Below the pieces are notes generated by a model that did not search any database, was not told the origin of the DNA, and saw only the letters and a list, made by a program, of their open reading frames with translations. A program made the position numbers and the translations under genes. A DNA stretch of 33,657 nt from a virus: positions 1 to 33,657 of the IMG/VR virus record IMGVR_UViG_3300043464_000774; one strand, 5' to 3'. Numbering within the stretch: position 1 is the first letter of the stretch; every line of letters begins with the position of its first letter. Of this stretch, positions 8,040 to 14,047 are shown one piece after another.

Positions 8040-8563
8040 CGCTTCACCGCCACGGCCACGCCGTATGGTTCGAGCACCTGTCGCCAGACGGCAATCTCGG
8101 GCCGCCTCTCTTCCACCCACTCGTCGAACGCAGTCAGCAGGTAGGGATGCGCCGGATGCGTGATATCGTGAAACGCAACGCAGCCGCCGGGTCGGCAAAG
8201 CGGCCACACGTTTCGCAGATCGGCCAGGCCGCCCTCGTAGGAGTGGTCGCCGTCCACGAGGATCAGATCGAACTGCTGGGCCAGCGTCGGGATCGTCTCT
8301 TTCGAGTCGCCGTCGAGGTATCGCACCTCGCCCGTGTAGAGCATCCCGGCCAGCAGCCGGTCGATGTGTTCGTGCGAGCCGCGCGAGGAGCCGCCCCACT
8401 CGCCGCCCCATGTGTCGGCGCAAACGATCGACTCCAAGGCCGGGGCGTTCTCCACAACCACCCGCAGGCTGCCGCCGTCACGGGTGCCGATCTCAAGGTA
8501 AGACCGCACCGTGTTCTCGTGGCAGTGGCCCGACAGAAAATCGTAAAGGCTTTGGTTGCTCAT
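8036..8563 (-). CDS. Class I SAM-dependent methyltransferase (Methyltransf_24-like)
   Basis: A 175-residue protein. SAM motif I is YLEIGTRDGG (22-31), followed by the family signature LVDGDHSYEGG (102-112) and GGCVAFHDI (126-134). This combination is typical of the Methyltransf_24 group, which often modifies sugars or small metabolites. It overlaps RusA upstream and the glycosyltransferase downstream by 4 bp each, which suggests a joint modification function. It does not look like a DNA base methyltransferase: no DPPY or NPPY motif is seen. Confidence 0.75.
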   Translation of the reverse strand: MSNQSLYDFLSGHCHENTVRSYLEIGTRDGGSLRVVVENAPALESIVCADTWGGEWGGSSRGSHEHIDRLLAGMLYTGEVRYLDGDSKETIPTLAQQFDLILVDGDHSYEGGLADLRNVWPLCRPGGCVAFHDITHPAHPYLLTAFDEWVEERRPEIAVWRQVLEPYGVAVAVKR

Positions 8564-8967
8564 TGGATTCGCACGGTCGTCCGCGCCTCCTGGCCGTAAG
8601 ACTTCTCCACCACGAGCTTCGCCACTTGCGAGTCGTCCTCGAACGCCACGCCGTTCAAGGCGTCGAGGCACGCCTTCGCGGCGTTGTCCACGTCGCAGCG
8701 GGGCAGGGCCGGTGCCCCCTTCCGCAGTCCCTTCTTGGTCAGGTGCGAGGCCGGGCGGGCAAACACCAGATCCAGTATCACGGTCAGCGGCTCCGTGGTT
8801 GTCGGCGTTGCCCCGGCCTCGACGGCCGCCGCTGCGATGGATGCCCGGTACGCATGCACTGGGTGCTTGCCCGGCACATACGCCCGTGCGAACCCGCCAC
8901 GAGTCGAGACGCGCGGCCTCGGCTGCGGGACGGGATCGCCCGGTACTGAGAACGTCAGCGGGTTCAA
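8560..8967 (-). CDS. rusA: RusA-type Holliday junction resolvase
   Basis: A 135-residue endonuclease that would resolve branched DNA during replication or packaging. Key features are FSVPGDPVPQPRPR at the N-terminus, the acidic metal-binding motif RCDVDNAAKACLDAL (Asp92, Asp94, Asn95, Lys98, Asp102) and FEDDSQV (Asp111, Asp112). No in-frame ATG fits. A TTG at 8967 with GAGGT 5 nt upstream forms a TTGA overlap with the preceding stop, so I place the start there. Confidence 0.85.
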   Translation of the reverse strand: MNPLTFSVPGDPVPQPRPRVSTRGGFARAYVPGKHPVHAYRASIAAAAVEAGATPTTTEPLTVILDLVFARPASHLTKKGLRKGAPALPRCDVDNAAKACLDALNGVAFEDDSQVAKLVVEKSYGQEARTTVRIQ

Positions 8968-9113
8968 GGTGACCTCGCAGCGAGGTACAAACCCACGTTT
9001 GCAAAACTGTACCCGAGGTAGGCGAGCGCGAGGCCCGGCTTGTTGTGCAGGGCCAGGTCGGCCGCCACCACGAGATAGATGCCGCCCGTCAGGGCGATGA
9101 GCCAGGGGGCCAT
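8964..9113 (-). CDS. Small membrane protein (49 residues)
   Basis: The frame reads MAPWLIALTGGIYLVVAAD, then a short HNKPGL loop and a second hydrophobic stretch AYLGYSFANVGLYLAA. This gives two short transmembrane helices. It starts 3 nt after the secreted-protein gene stops and its stop overlaps the RusA start, so it fits the operon exactly. Small two-helix membrane proteins of this type recur in phage early operons; function unknown. Confidence 0.65.
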   Translation of the reverse strand: MAPWLIALTGGIYLVVAADLALHNKPGLALAYLGYSFANVGLYLAARSP

Positions 9114-9116
9114 TGG

Positions 9117-9410
9117 TCACCTGTAGCGGATGACGGCGTACCAGCGGCGCGTAACCGGCGAGTAGGCCACGCCTTCCTCGACGATGACCCGTTTGCCGAA
9201 GTAGCAGCAGTTCCTTCTCGCGGCCTCGGGCGTGCTGCCCATGCCGATGCCCTCGGTCTGGCTGCACTGGGAATGCACCAGCGCCCCACGCCGGGCGATG
9301 ATCGTGGCGTGATCCTGGGCAGAGATCACAGCCGGGCCGCGCACCACGATGGTCTGTCCGTAGGCACACGAAGCGGCGAGAGCGAGAAACACGACGAAAG
9401 CAAAACGCAT
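9117..9410 (-). CDS. Small secreted cysteine-containing protein
   Basis: A 97-residue protein with a signal peptide (MRFAFVVFLALAASCAYG, likely cleavage after AYG). The mature part has a cysteine pair in EAARRNCCYFGKR and the C-terminal YSPVTRRWYAVIRYR. ATG at 9410 is chosen for AGGAG 7 nt upstream. Similar small secreted CCY-containing proteins are, to my recollection, common in planctomycetes; this is a weak host hint. Function unknown. Confidence 0.6.
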   Translation of the reverse strand: MRFAFVVFLALAASCAYGQTIVVRGPAVISAQDHATIIARRGALVHSQCSQTEGIGMGSTPEAARRNCCYFGKRVIVEEGVAYSPVTRRWYAVIRYR

Positions 9411-9456
9411 GGCGTTGCTCCTGGAGTGAGTGAACCCCCGCAGGATGGCAACCGTG

Positions 9457-9693
9457 TCAAGCGTCAGGCTCGGCCCGTCGCTGGGCGAAGTGCCGCTCAC
9501 GGCACTCCCGCGCCCGCTCTGCGATCTCGTCGGGCGTCGGGTCCACGATCCGCTTGCGGTACTTGCATACCCGATCCGGTATACCGTGCTCGCGGCGAAG
9601 TTCGTGCAGCCGTTGCCGCCGGATGCCGAGGTGCGCTGCGATCACGTCAGCAGGCACCCCGGCATCCCAAAGTTCGCGAAGGGTGTCGAGCAT
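9457..9693 (-). CDS. Small helix-turn-helix protein with PTPxEI tail
   Basis: A 78-residue protein. Residues 2-36 form a helix-turn-helix (LRELWDAGVPADVIAAHLGI, then RRQRLHELRREHGIP). The C-terminus is VDPTPDEIAERARECRERHF, which resembles the tail of the 6821-7165 protein. The ATG at 9693 overlaps the stop of the sliding-clamp gene (TGATG), so translation is probably coupled to the clamp. A regulatory or DNA-binding role is likely; the target is unknown. Confidence 0.65.
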   Translation of the reverse strand: MLDTLRELWDAGVPADVIAAHLGIRRQRLHELRREHGIPDRVCKYRKRIVDPTPDEIAERARECRERHFAQRRAEPDA

Positions 9694-10808
9694 CAGTCCT
9701 TCGCCAACGGCATGACAACGCCGGTGCAGTCGCCGCACCGGAAGACCACGGCACTCTGGGCGTCCACCGCCTCGACCTCGACGGGCTCGGCCTCGTCCAC
9801 GCCCCGCAGGAACTCGACCACGAAGCCGGGGTCGAGCGCCACGCTCGCCGTCTGGCCCGCTTCCAGCAGACCGCACGTCACGCTCGACTGCCCCGCCTCG
9901 GCGCTCTGAGCGGTCAGGTGGATGCCGTTCTCGACGAACGCGAACGTCACACCCTTCGACTGCTCACTCGTCACGATGGCCGCCTGCCGCGTCGCCGCCA
10001 GCAGCTCGGCCCCGTTCACGAGCGTGGCCTTCGCGTCCCGCTCGGGGATCACGTCACGCCACCTGGGGAAGCGTCCCTCGACGAGCCGGGCCGTCACCAC
10101 CGTGCCGTCGATGGTCGCCACCACCTCGCGGTCGGTGGCCTCCAACTGCACCGCCCCCTCGCTGTGCGAGGCGATGCTGCTGATGGTCAGGATCGCCCGC
10201 GCCGGGATCAGCGTCGTGGAGTCGTCCACGGCCTGGTCCACCTCGATCCCGTAGGACGAGAGCCGCCGCCCGTCCGTGCCCACCAGCGTCACCGTGCCAT
10301 CCTTCACCTCGACGAGCACCGCCCCGAGGGCGAACCGGCTCGAATCGGTGTCCGTGGCGTAGGCCACCGCCTTCACGGCCCGCACGAACTGGTCGGCCGG
10401 GATGCGGCAGATCGGCTTCACGGTGGGAGTTTCCCACCGGGGGAACTCCGCCGCATCCTCCGTGGGCAGCGTCCAAGTGCCGCCGCCCACGCTCACGATG
10501 CAAGACGTGTCGCCTGGGGCCAGCGTCACCTCGTCGCCCGAGGCGGCCCCGAGGATCGCCTGCAAGCGGGCGAACGGGAGCAACAGCGGAGCGTCGGTGT
10601 ACGGCACCTCGGCCGACACCTGGAGTTCCAGATCACTCGCCGTGATCCCGCCGTTGGCCAGCAAAACGTTCAACAGGATCGGCTTCGGGCTTCGGCTTGG
10701 AACAGCGGCCCGAACCGCAGCCAGGGCGGCACGGAGCGTTGCTATGGGGAGGGAGATGCCACTGGCGCGAGACTGAGCCTTCCGTGGCTTCGTTGCTGTT
10801 GCGGTCAT
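9693..10808 (-). CDS. dnaN: DNA polymerase III beta sliding clamp (phage-encoded)
   Basis: A 371-residue clamp-family protein. After an 18-residue basic extension come the three-domain features: LPIATLRAALAAV, PKPILLNVLL, ASDLELQVSAEVPY, AVAYATDTDSSRFALGAVLV (domain 2), TLVGTDGRRLS, EGRFPRWRDVIP and the C-terminal CGDCTGVVMPLAKD. Clamps tether DNA polymerase and partners that carry QxxLF-type peptides. It is unusual for a phage of this size with no recognised polymerase in the window. The start ATG has AAGGA 6 nt upstream. A membrane-protein frame overlaps its first 59 codons. Confidence 0.85.
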   Translation of the reverse strand: MTATATKPRKAQSRASGISLPIATLRAALAAVRAAVPSRSPKPILLNVLLANGGITASDLELQVSAEVPYTDAPLLLPFARLQAILGAASGDEVTLAPGDTSCIVSVGGGTWTLPTEDAAEFPRWETPTVKPICRIPADQFVRAVKAVAYATDTDSSRFALGAVLVEVKDGTVTLVGTDGRRLSSYGIEVDQAVDDSTTLIPARAILTISSIASHSEGAVQLEATDREVVATIDGTVVTARLVEGRFPRWRDVIPERDAKATLVNGAELLAATRQAAIVTSEQSKGVTFAFVENGIHLTAQSAEAGQSSVTCGLLEAGQTASVALDPGFVVEFLRGVDEAEPVEVEAVDAQSAVVFRCGDCTGVVMPLAKD

Positions 10809-10914
10809 GGGAATCCTTTCGAGTTAAAGAGCAACCAACCAAAATGCCCAAGCAGAACGTGGCCGCGTTGGCCGCGATTCCTGCCGAGACAAGGACAAGA
10901 TCGGAGAGCGTCAT
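10633..10914 (-). CDS. Small membrane protein overlapping the sliding-clamp gene
   Basis: A 93-residue frame: MTLSDLVLVSAGIAANAATF with CLGILVGCSL gives one transmembrane segment (4-29), followed by a polar, cysteine-containing tail. ATG at 10914 overlaps the upstream stop (ATGA) and has GGAGG 10 nt upstream, so it is probably translated. Its last 176 nt overlap the clamp gene in another frame. The N-terminal half is well supported; the overlapping tail could be neutral read-on. Function unknown. Confidence 0.55.
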   Translation of the reverse strand: MTLSDLVLVSAGIAANAATFCLGILVGCSLTRKDSHDRNSNEATEGSVSRQWHLPPHSNAPCRPGCGSGRCSKPKPEADPVERFAGQRRDHGE

Positions 10915-11105
10915 GAGTGGGCGGCCTCCAGGGCTTCGAGCTTCTTGGCTACCCGCACCAAACGATTGCAAAGATCTTCAATGGTGTCGGCGCTCCACTC
11001 GTGAAACTTCCTGCTGTCGTCGTCGATGTCGTCTTTCCACATCTGGATTCGGAGCATCTGCACGAGCACGACGGGAGCCGGGGGCAAGTACGGGTTGTCA
11101 GCCAT
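10911..11105 (-). CDS. Small hypothetical protein
   Basis: A 64-residue protein. MADNPYLPPAPVVLVQMLRI is followed by an acidic stretch with KDDIDDDSRKFHEW and a helical end (LCNRLVRVAKKLEALEA) that could form a coiled coil. It overlaps the LexA-like gene by 8 bp and the membrane protein by 4 bp, matching operon spacing. No family is recognised. Confidence 0.55.
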   Translation of the reverse strand: MADNPYLPPAPVVLVQMLRIQMWKDDIDDDSRKFHEWSADTIEDLCNRLVRVAKKLEALEAAHS

Positions 11106-11352
11106 TGGCCACCTCCACCGGGCGAAGGGTGCGGGCCTGGCCGGGCTGCCACTGCACCCAGCCCTTGCGGCGCAGAGACCAGACGTGATTCACCACGGCG
11201 TTCTTGTGAATCCCGAAGTGGTTGGCGATGTCGTCAATGGCCACGCAGTAGCCGTTGCGGTCGCGGAAGTCGGTGATGTACTCAAAGACTTCACGCTGGC
11301 GGTCGGTCAGCTGGGGGCGTTCGGTGGCGGTGGCGGTTGCTGTTTCGGTCAT
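11098..11352 (-). CDS. Stand-alone LexA-type winged-helix DNA-binding domain
   Basis: An 84-residue protein that aligns by eye with only the N-terminal domain of LexA: LTDRQREVFEYITDF (helix 1), IDDIANHFGIHKNAVVNHV (helix-turn-helix), LRRKGWVQWQPGQARTLRP (wing). The S24 Ser-Lys autoproteolysis domain is absent, so it cannot be RecA-cleaved. It could be a phage repressor or an antagonist at LexA-like sites. The start overlaps the upstream gene by 4 bp. Confidence 0.75.
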   Translation of the reverse strand: MTETATATATERPQLTDRQREVFEYITDFRDRNGYCVAIDDIANHFGIHKNAVVNHVWSLRRKGWVQWQPGQARTLRPVEVANG

Positions 11353-11858
11353 TTGATGGCTCCAAAAGAAATGGGTGAGATGTCTCCGTCTGCGGTCACT
11401 CGCCCGAAGAGGGCTTCTTGTCCGAGCAGTCGCTTCTTCGCGTACATCAAGACCCGTAGGGCCGTGGCAGCGTGCATGCGGGGCAGCTTGTCGAGCACCA
11501 TGTTTTCGATGGACTCGTATTGGTCGGGCGATGCGGCGTCGATCACGGCGATGAAGTCGCTGGCCAGCCTCTTGTCCTCGTCGGCCGAGATGTTTAGGTC
11601 GAGCTTCTTGTGCTTCTCGCCGGTCTGCCGGAGCGCCCGACGCTTAAGCGAGAACAACTCGCGGTAGCCGTCGAGCATCCACTTCAACTGCGGGTAAAGC
11701 GTGTCGTGCCCGCGCTTCACGTTGCGGATCGCGTCGTAGAGCACGTCCTGGTCGAGGTTGCTGAGGTCTTCGCGCCAGAGACGCTTCTCCTCCTCCGTGA
11801 ACTGCACCATCGGCCAGAGTTGGTTGATGGCGGTCTTGTTGTCTTCCCAGGTTCTCAC
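11349..11858 (-). CDS. Putative helicase-loader-like replication protein
   Basis: A 169-residue protein directly after the replisome organizer. The N-terminal region (INQLWPMVQFTEEEKRLWRE, DVLYDAIRNVKRGHDTLYPQ, LKWMLDGYREL) resembles the W...A...P pattern of phage helicase loader/inhibitor proteins of the G39P type. This is weak and pattern-based. The C-terminal LLGQEALFGR contains QEALF (147-151), which fits a sliding-clamp-binding pentapeptide. The GTG start at 11858 forms a GTGA overlap. Confidence 0.5.
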   Translation of the reverse strand: MRTWEDNKTAINQLWPMVQFTEEEKRLWREDLSNLDQDVLYDAIRNVKRGHDTLYPQLKWMLDGYRELFSLKRRALRQTGEKHKKLDLNISADEDKRLASDFIAVIDAASPDQYESIENMVLDKLPRMHAATALRVLMYAKKRLLGQEALFGRVTADGDISPISFGAIK

Positions 11859-12631
11859 AGGTTCCCTCCTACTGGTTGACGTGTCCTGACTCGATCTTTC
11901 TTCGCGTTGTCAAACTCACCGGCCAAGATGCGATCGACGTACTCAAAGAACCGAGTGACGGCGAGCGGCTGGTCGAAGAACTCGCAGCGGGGCAGGCGAT
12001 CCATCGCGTGATGGGCCTTCTCCAGCCACGACGGGTAACTGGCGTTCTGAACCCAGCCATCCGGTGCCATGAAGCCGGGCCAGCGGGCGGCCCTCTCGGT
12101 GGCGTTCCACTTGGCGAGGAAGCGTTGCCACTCGTCTTCTGCCCAGCCGTCCTCGCGAGAGCCGCCTGGGCCTGTGTGTGTGTGTGTTTCTTTTAAGAAC
12201 GAATCCGAAACAGAATCCGAAACCGAAACCGAAACCCCCCTGTTTTGCTTGTCGGTTTGCTTGGGCTTTGCTTGAGTTTTGCTACCCCCTTTGCTTCCGT
12301 TTTGCTTGCGGGTTTCGCTCAGTTCGGCCAGCCGGGAAATGCGGCGACTGAACAAAACACCGCGAGAATCGCGGGAAAGAACGCCACTTTTCTCCAATTC
12401 GGCCAGCGCGGCGAGTTTTTCATCGCGCCCGCCGCCAGAAACGGCATCCACGATCTGCTCGTCGGTTCGGGCCGAGCCGTCAGGGTTGCTTGCGTATCCC
12501 TGCTCGTTTGCTTCAAACAAGATGCAAAGCAAATCGACAAGCAAACCTCTAGCAAAAAGCGAGCAAAACCTGAGCTCTGGATCTTTCATCCAGTCGCCAG
12601 TGAAGAACCAGAAGCCGGGTGACTTAGCCAT
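11855..12631 (-). CDS. Replisome organizer / DUF1376-like replication initiator
   Basis: A 258-residue protein. The N-terminal winged-helix domain (MAKSPGFWFFTGDWMKDPEL, ARGLLVDLLCILFEANEQGY, ALAELEKSGVLSRD, ISRLAELSETRKQNGSKGG) matches phage replisome-organizer or DUF1376 proteins. A low-complexity Lys/Gln/Ser linker (about residues 108-150) follows, then a C-terminal domain (WQRFLAKWNATERAA, YPSWLEKAHHAMDRLP). By analogy to lambda O it would bind iterons in its own gene and recruit helicase. Its linker and N-terminal domain contain phased heptamer arrays. AAAGGA lies 7 nt before the ATG. Confidence 0.7.
   Translation of the reverse strand: MAKSPGFWFFTGDWMKDPELRFCSLFARGLLVDLLCILFEANEQGYASNPDGSARTDEQIVDAVSGGGRDEKLAALAELEKSGVLSRDSRGVLFSRRISRLAELSETRKQNGSKGGSKTQAKPKQTDKQNRGVSVSVSDSVSDSFLKETHTHTGPGGSREDGWAEDEWQRFLAKWNATERAARWPGFMAPDGWVQNASYPSWLEKAHHAMDRLPRCEFFDQPLAVTRFFEYVDRILAGEFDNAKKDRVRTRQPVGGNL
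12173..12238. repeat. (TG)7 tract and CCGAAAC repeats inside the replisome organizer gene
   Basis: Seven TG dinucleotides run at 12173-12186. The heptamer CCGAAAC occurs at 12205, 12217, 12223 and 12229 on the + strand. Both lie in the linker of the coding region (encoding ETHTHT and an SVSVSDSVSD stretch). They adjoin the TTTGCT array and may be part of the same origin-like region, or slippage-prone simple repeats. Confidence 0.75.
12244..12307. repeat. Iteron-like array 1: six TTTGCT(T) copies
   Basis: TTTGCT occurs on the + strand at 12244, 12256, 12267, 12278, 12290 and 12301, that is with spacings of 12, 11, 11, 12 and 11 bp, about one helical turn. The spacing is not a multiple of three and the copies fall in different codon frames, so an amino-acid repeat does not explain it. 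It lies inside a replication initiator gene, as lambda iterons do, and is a candidate origin. Confidence 0.75.
12507..12567. repeat. Iteron-like array 2: four AGCAAA copies in inverse orientation
   Basis: AGCAAA, the reverse complement of TTTGCT, occurs on the + strand at 12528, 12540, 12551 and 12562 (spacing 12, 11, 11). One TTTGCTT at 12507-12513 has the opposite orientation. It lies about 220 bp from array 1 within the same gene. The coding sequence here uses TTG, CTT and AGA codons, which are uncommon in the rest of this GC-rich genome, suggesting selection at the DNA level. Confidence 0.7.
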
Positions 12632-12679
12632 AGTGGATTCCTTTCCATTCCGCCCCGCCGCGTCGAAGCGGCTTCGTGC

Positions 12680-13153
12680 CTACCTCAAGGGCCGCACATT
12701 CACTAATCGCCTGAAATACTCTGCTGCTGCGTGCAAGTCATGCACGCGAACATCCGGCCATGCCTTTTCAAAAAGGCCAGCCCACCAGTACTTATCTGGC
12801 CAGCAATCGGGTTCGATAAACCCGTAGCCAAAATCGTTGTCTATCCCAATGCACTGAGCAGAAAAGCAGATTCGCCATTCGCCAAAAGTTTTATGCACGA
12901 ACCACCCGTCATCTTCTTGACGCTCAATTAGGTCGTGCGGGAAAACGATTGAGTCAGACTTGCGGCCATTGCACGTCTTGCAAGCCGTTACAAAGTTCTC
13001 CGCGTGGTCACTTCCTCCGCGCGACCGTGGAACGAGATGATCGACTTCCAAAAACTCAGAGCCGGGCATTGCAGCGCAATACCTGCAAGTGAACCTGTCG
13101 CGGTGCAGGATGCGGAACCGCTCGGCCCTGTCCTGTCGCCATGCCGTCTTCAT
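12680..13153 (-). CDS. HNH endonuclease
   Basis: A 157-residue nuclease with a complete HNH/zinc motif: CRYC (Cys23, Cys26), LEVDHLVPRSRGGSDHAENF (catalytic His39, Asn53) and CKTCNGRKSD (Cys58, Cys61). Beyond residue 70 comes an uncharacterised C-terminal domain rich in Trp (DDGWFVHKTFGEW, WPDKYWWAGLFEKAWPD). It lies among recombination genes, unlike the packaging HNH nucleases next to terminase. Local GC is lower (about 45% over 12841-12900), so recent acquisition or a mobile nuclease is possible. ATGA overlap with the upstream gene sets the start. Confidence 0.8.
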   Translation of the reverse strand: MKTAWRQDRAERFRILHRDRFTCRYCAAMPGSEFLEVDHLVPRSRGGSDHAENFVTACKTCNGRKSDSIVFPHDLIERQEDDGWFVHKTFGEWRICFSAQCIGIDNDFGYGFIEPDCWPDKYWWAGLFEKAWPDVRVHDLHAAAEYFRRLVNVRPLR

Positions 13154-13515
13154 GCCGCGCCTCCTTGCTGAATCGCCTCCAACCCCTTATCCGTCACGCG
13201 GCAAATCCGCTGCATCTCGCCAGCCTGGCTGCGGCGCTGCTCGCCCGTGTCTGCGATGTAGCCGTGCTCGAGGAGCTCGCCGCACCGCTTCCAGTAGCAG
13301 CAGCCCTTGCGGTCGCTCAGGCCCGAGAGATCGCCCGCCTGCTCGTTGGTGAGCGGGCCGTGCTCGACGTACTGGCGAAGGAGTTCCCATCGCTGCGAGC
13401 CAGCCCGCACGCGCAGTTCCTTCGAGACGGCGCAGCGTATGGGCAGTTCGATCCTCGGCTCGGGCCGCGCCGCGAACAGCGGCAGGTCGCAGTTGTCGTC
13501 AATGAACACGCCCAT
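13150..13515 (-). CDS. Winged-helix protein with N-terminal clamp-binding-like peptide
   Basis: A 121-residue protein. A winged-helix domain spans about residues 42-115 (RWELLRQYVEHGPLTNEQAG, CYWKRCGELLEHGYIAD, RICRVTDKGLEAI). The flexible N-terminus contains NCDLPLF (8-14), which resembles the QLSLPLF hexapeptide that docks on beta clamps. The ATG at 13515 (GGAGG 10 nt upstream) is preferred to ATG 13563, which has no ribosome site. It precedes the HNH gene with an ATGA overlap. Role in replication or regulation is inferred. Confidence 0.6.
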   Translation of the reverse strand: MGVFIDDNCDLPLFAARPEPRIELPIRCAVSKELRVRAGSQRWELLRQYVEHGPLTNEQAGDLSGLSDRKGCCYWKRCGELLEHGYIADTGEQRRSQAGEMQRICRVTDKGLEAIQQGGAA

Positions 13516-13621
13516 TTCCTTGAGCCCTCCGTTTCCTTGATTTGGCCGCGTGACGTGCGGCATCCGGTCGAGTCACTGGCCGGGAGTTTTTTTGTTTGGG
13601 CCAGCCTCGGCTGCGGTGGAT

Positions 13622-14047
13622 TTACGCCTCTCCCGCTTGGCTGCCGCTCCCGTCTGCCGGGCTTCCCCCTGCGGCTGGGGCTGTTTCTTCTTTCGCATCT
13701 GCGTCCAGCTGTCGTGCCACGGCATCGGCGTCTTCCTTCCAAGTTGCTGCGTCTTCCACTGTGTTCCTGGCTGCGAGCCACGCGCTCATCAGCCTGTTGG
13801 TCCATCTGCCGTCCCACTCCTCGCCATCCAAGGCGTCGATCAACAGCACGAGGCGGGCGTGTATCCACTTCGCTTTCCTGGCGATCTGCGCGTCGGTCAG
13901 CATGGGCAGCGGGTCCGGGCCTCGACGGCCCGTAGGCTTCGGGGCGGCACGTCGCCGCCGCTCGAAGACCTCGGGCTGCCGGGCCTCGAACTCGTTCCAC
14001 TCGCCAGTGCTCGGCGGGTGGCCCTCGTTGATGCCACGTTCGCTCAT
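13622..14047 (-). CDS. Hypothetical protein downstream of RecT
   Basis: A 141-residue protein coupled to RecT by a 4-bp ATGA overlap. The N-terminus is basic and proline-rich (RRRRAAPKPTGRRGPDPLP). A helical middle (DAQIARKAKWIHARLVLLID, then WDGRWTNRLMSAWLAARNT) and a low-complexity acidic/Gly-Ser C-terminus follow. No nuclease motif is visible, so it is not an obvious RecE or lambda-Exo partner. Linkage suggests a recombination accessory. Confidence 0.55.
   Translation of the reverse strand: MSERGINEGHPPSTGEWNEFEARQPEVFERRRRAAPKPTGRRGPDPLPMLTDAQIARKAKWIHARLVLLIDALDGEEWDGRWTNRLMSAWLAARNTVEDAATWKEDADAVARQLDADAKEETAPAAGGSPADGSGSQAGEA

Noticed and set aside
9045-10916. A 623-codon open frame on the + strand opposite the clamp region
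   Set aside because: Antisense shadow of GC-rich coding DNA; Arg/His/Pro-rich translation, no ribosome site, and strong conserved genes on the minus strand.
12244-12567. CRISPR-like array
   Set aside because: Units are 6-7 nt with 11-12 nt spacing, inside a gene; they fit iterons, not repeats with spacers.
13516-13621. T-run near 13588 on the + strand as a terminator
   Set aside because: No convincing stem precedes it, and no + strand gene is there to be terminated.
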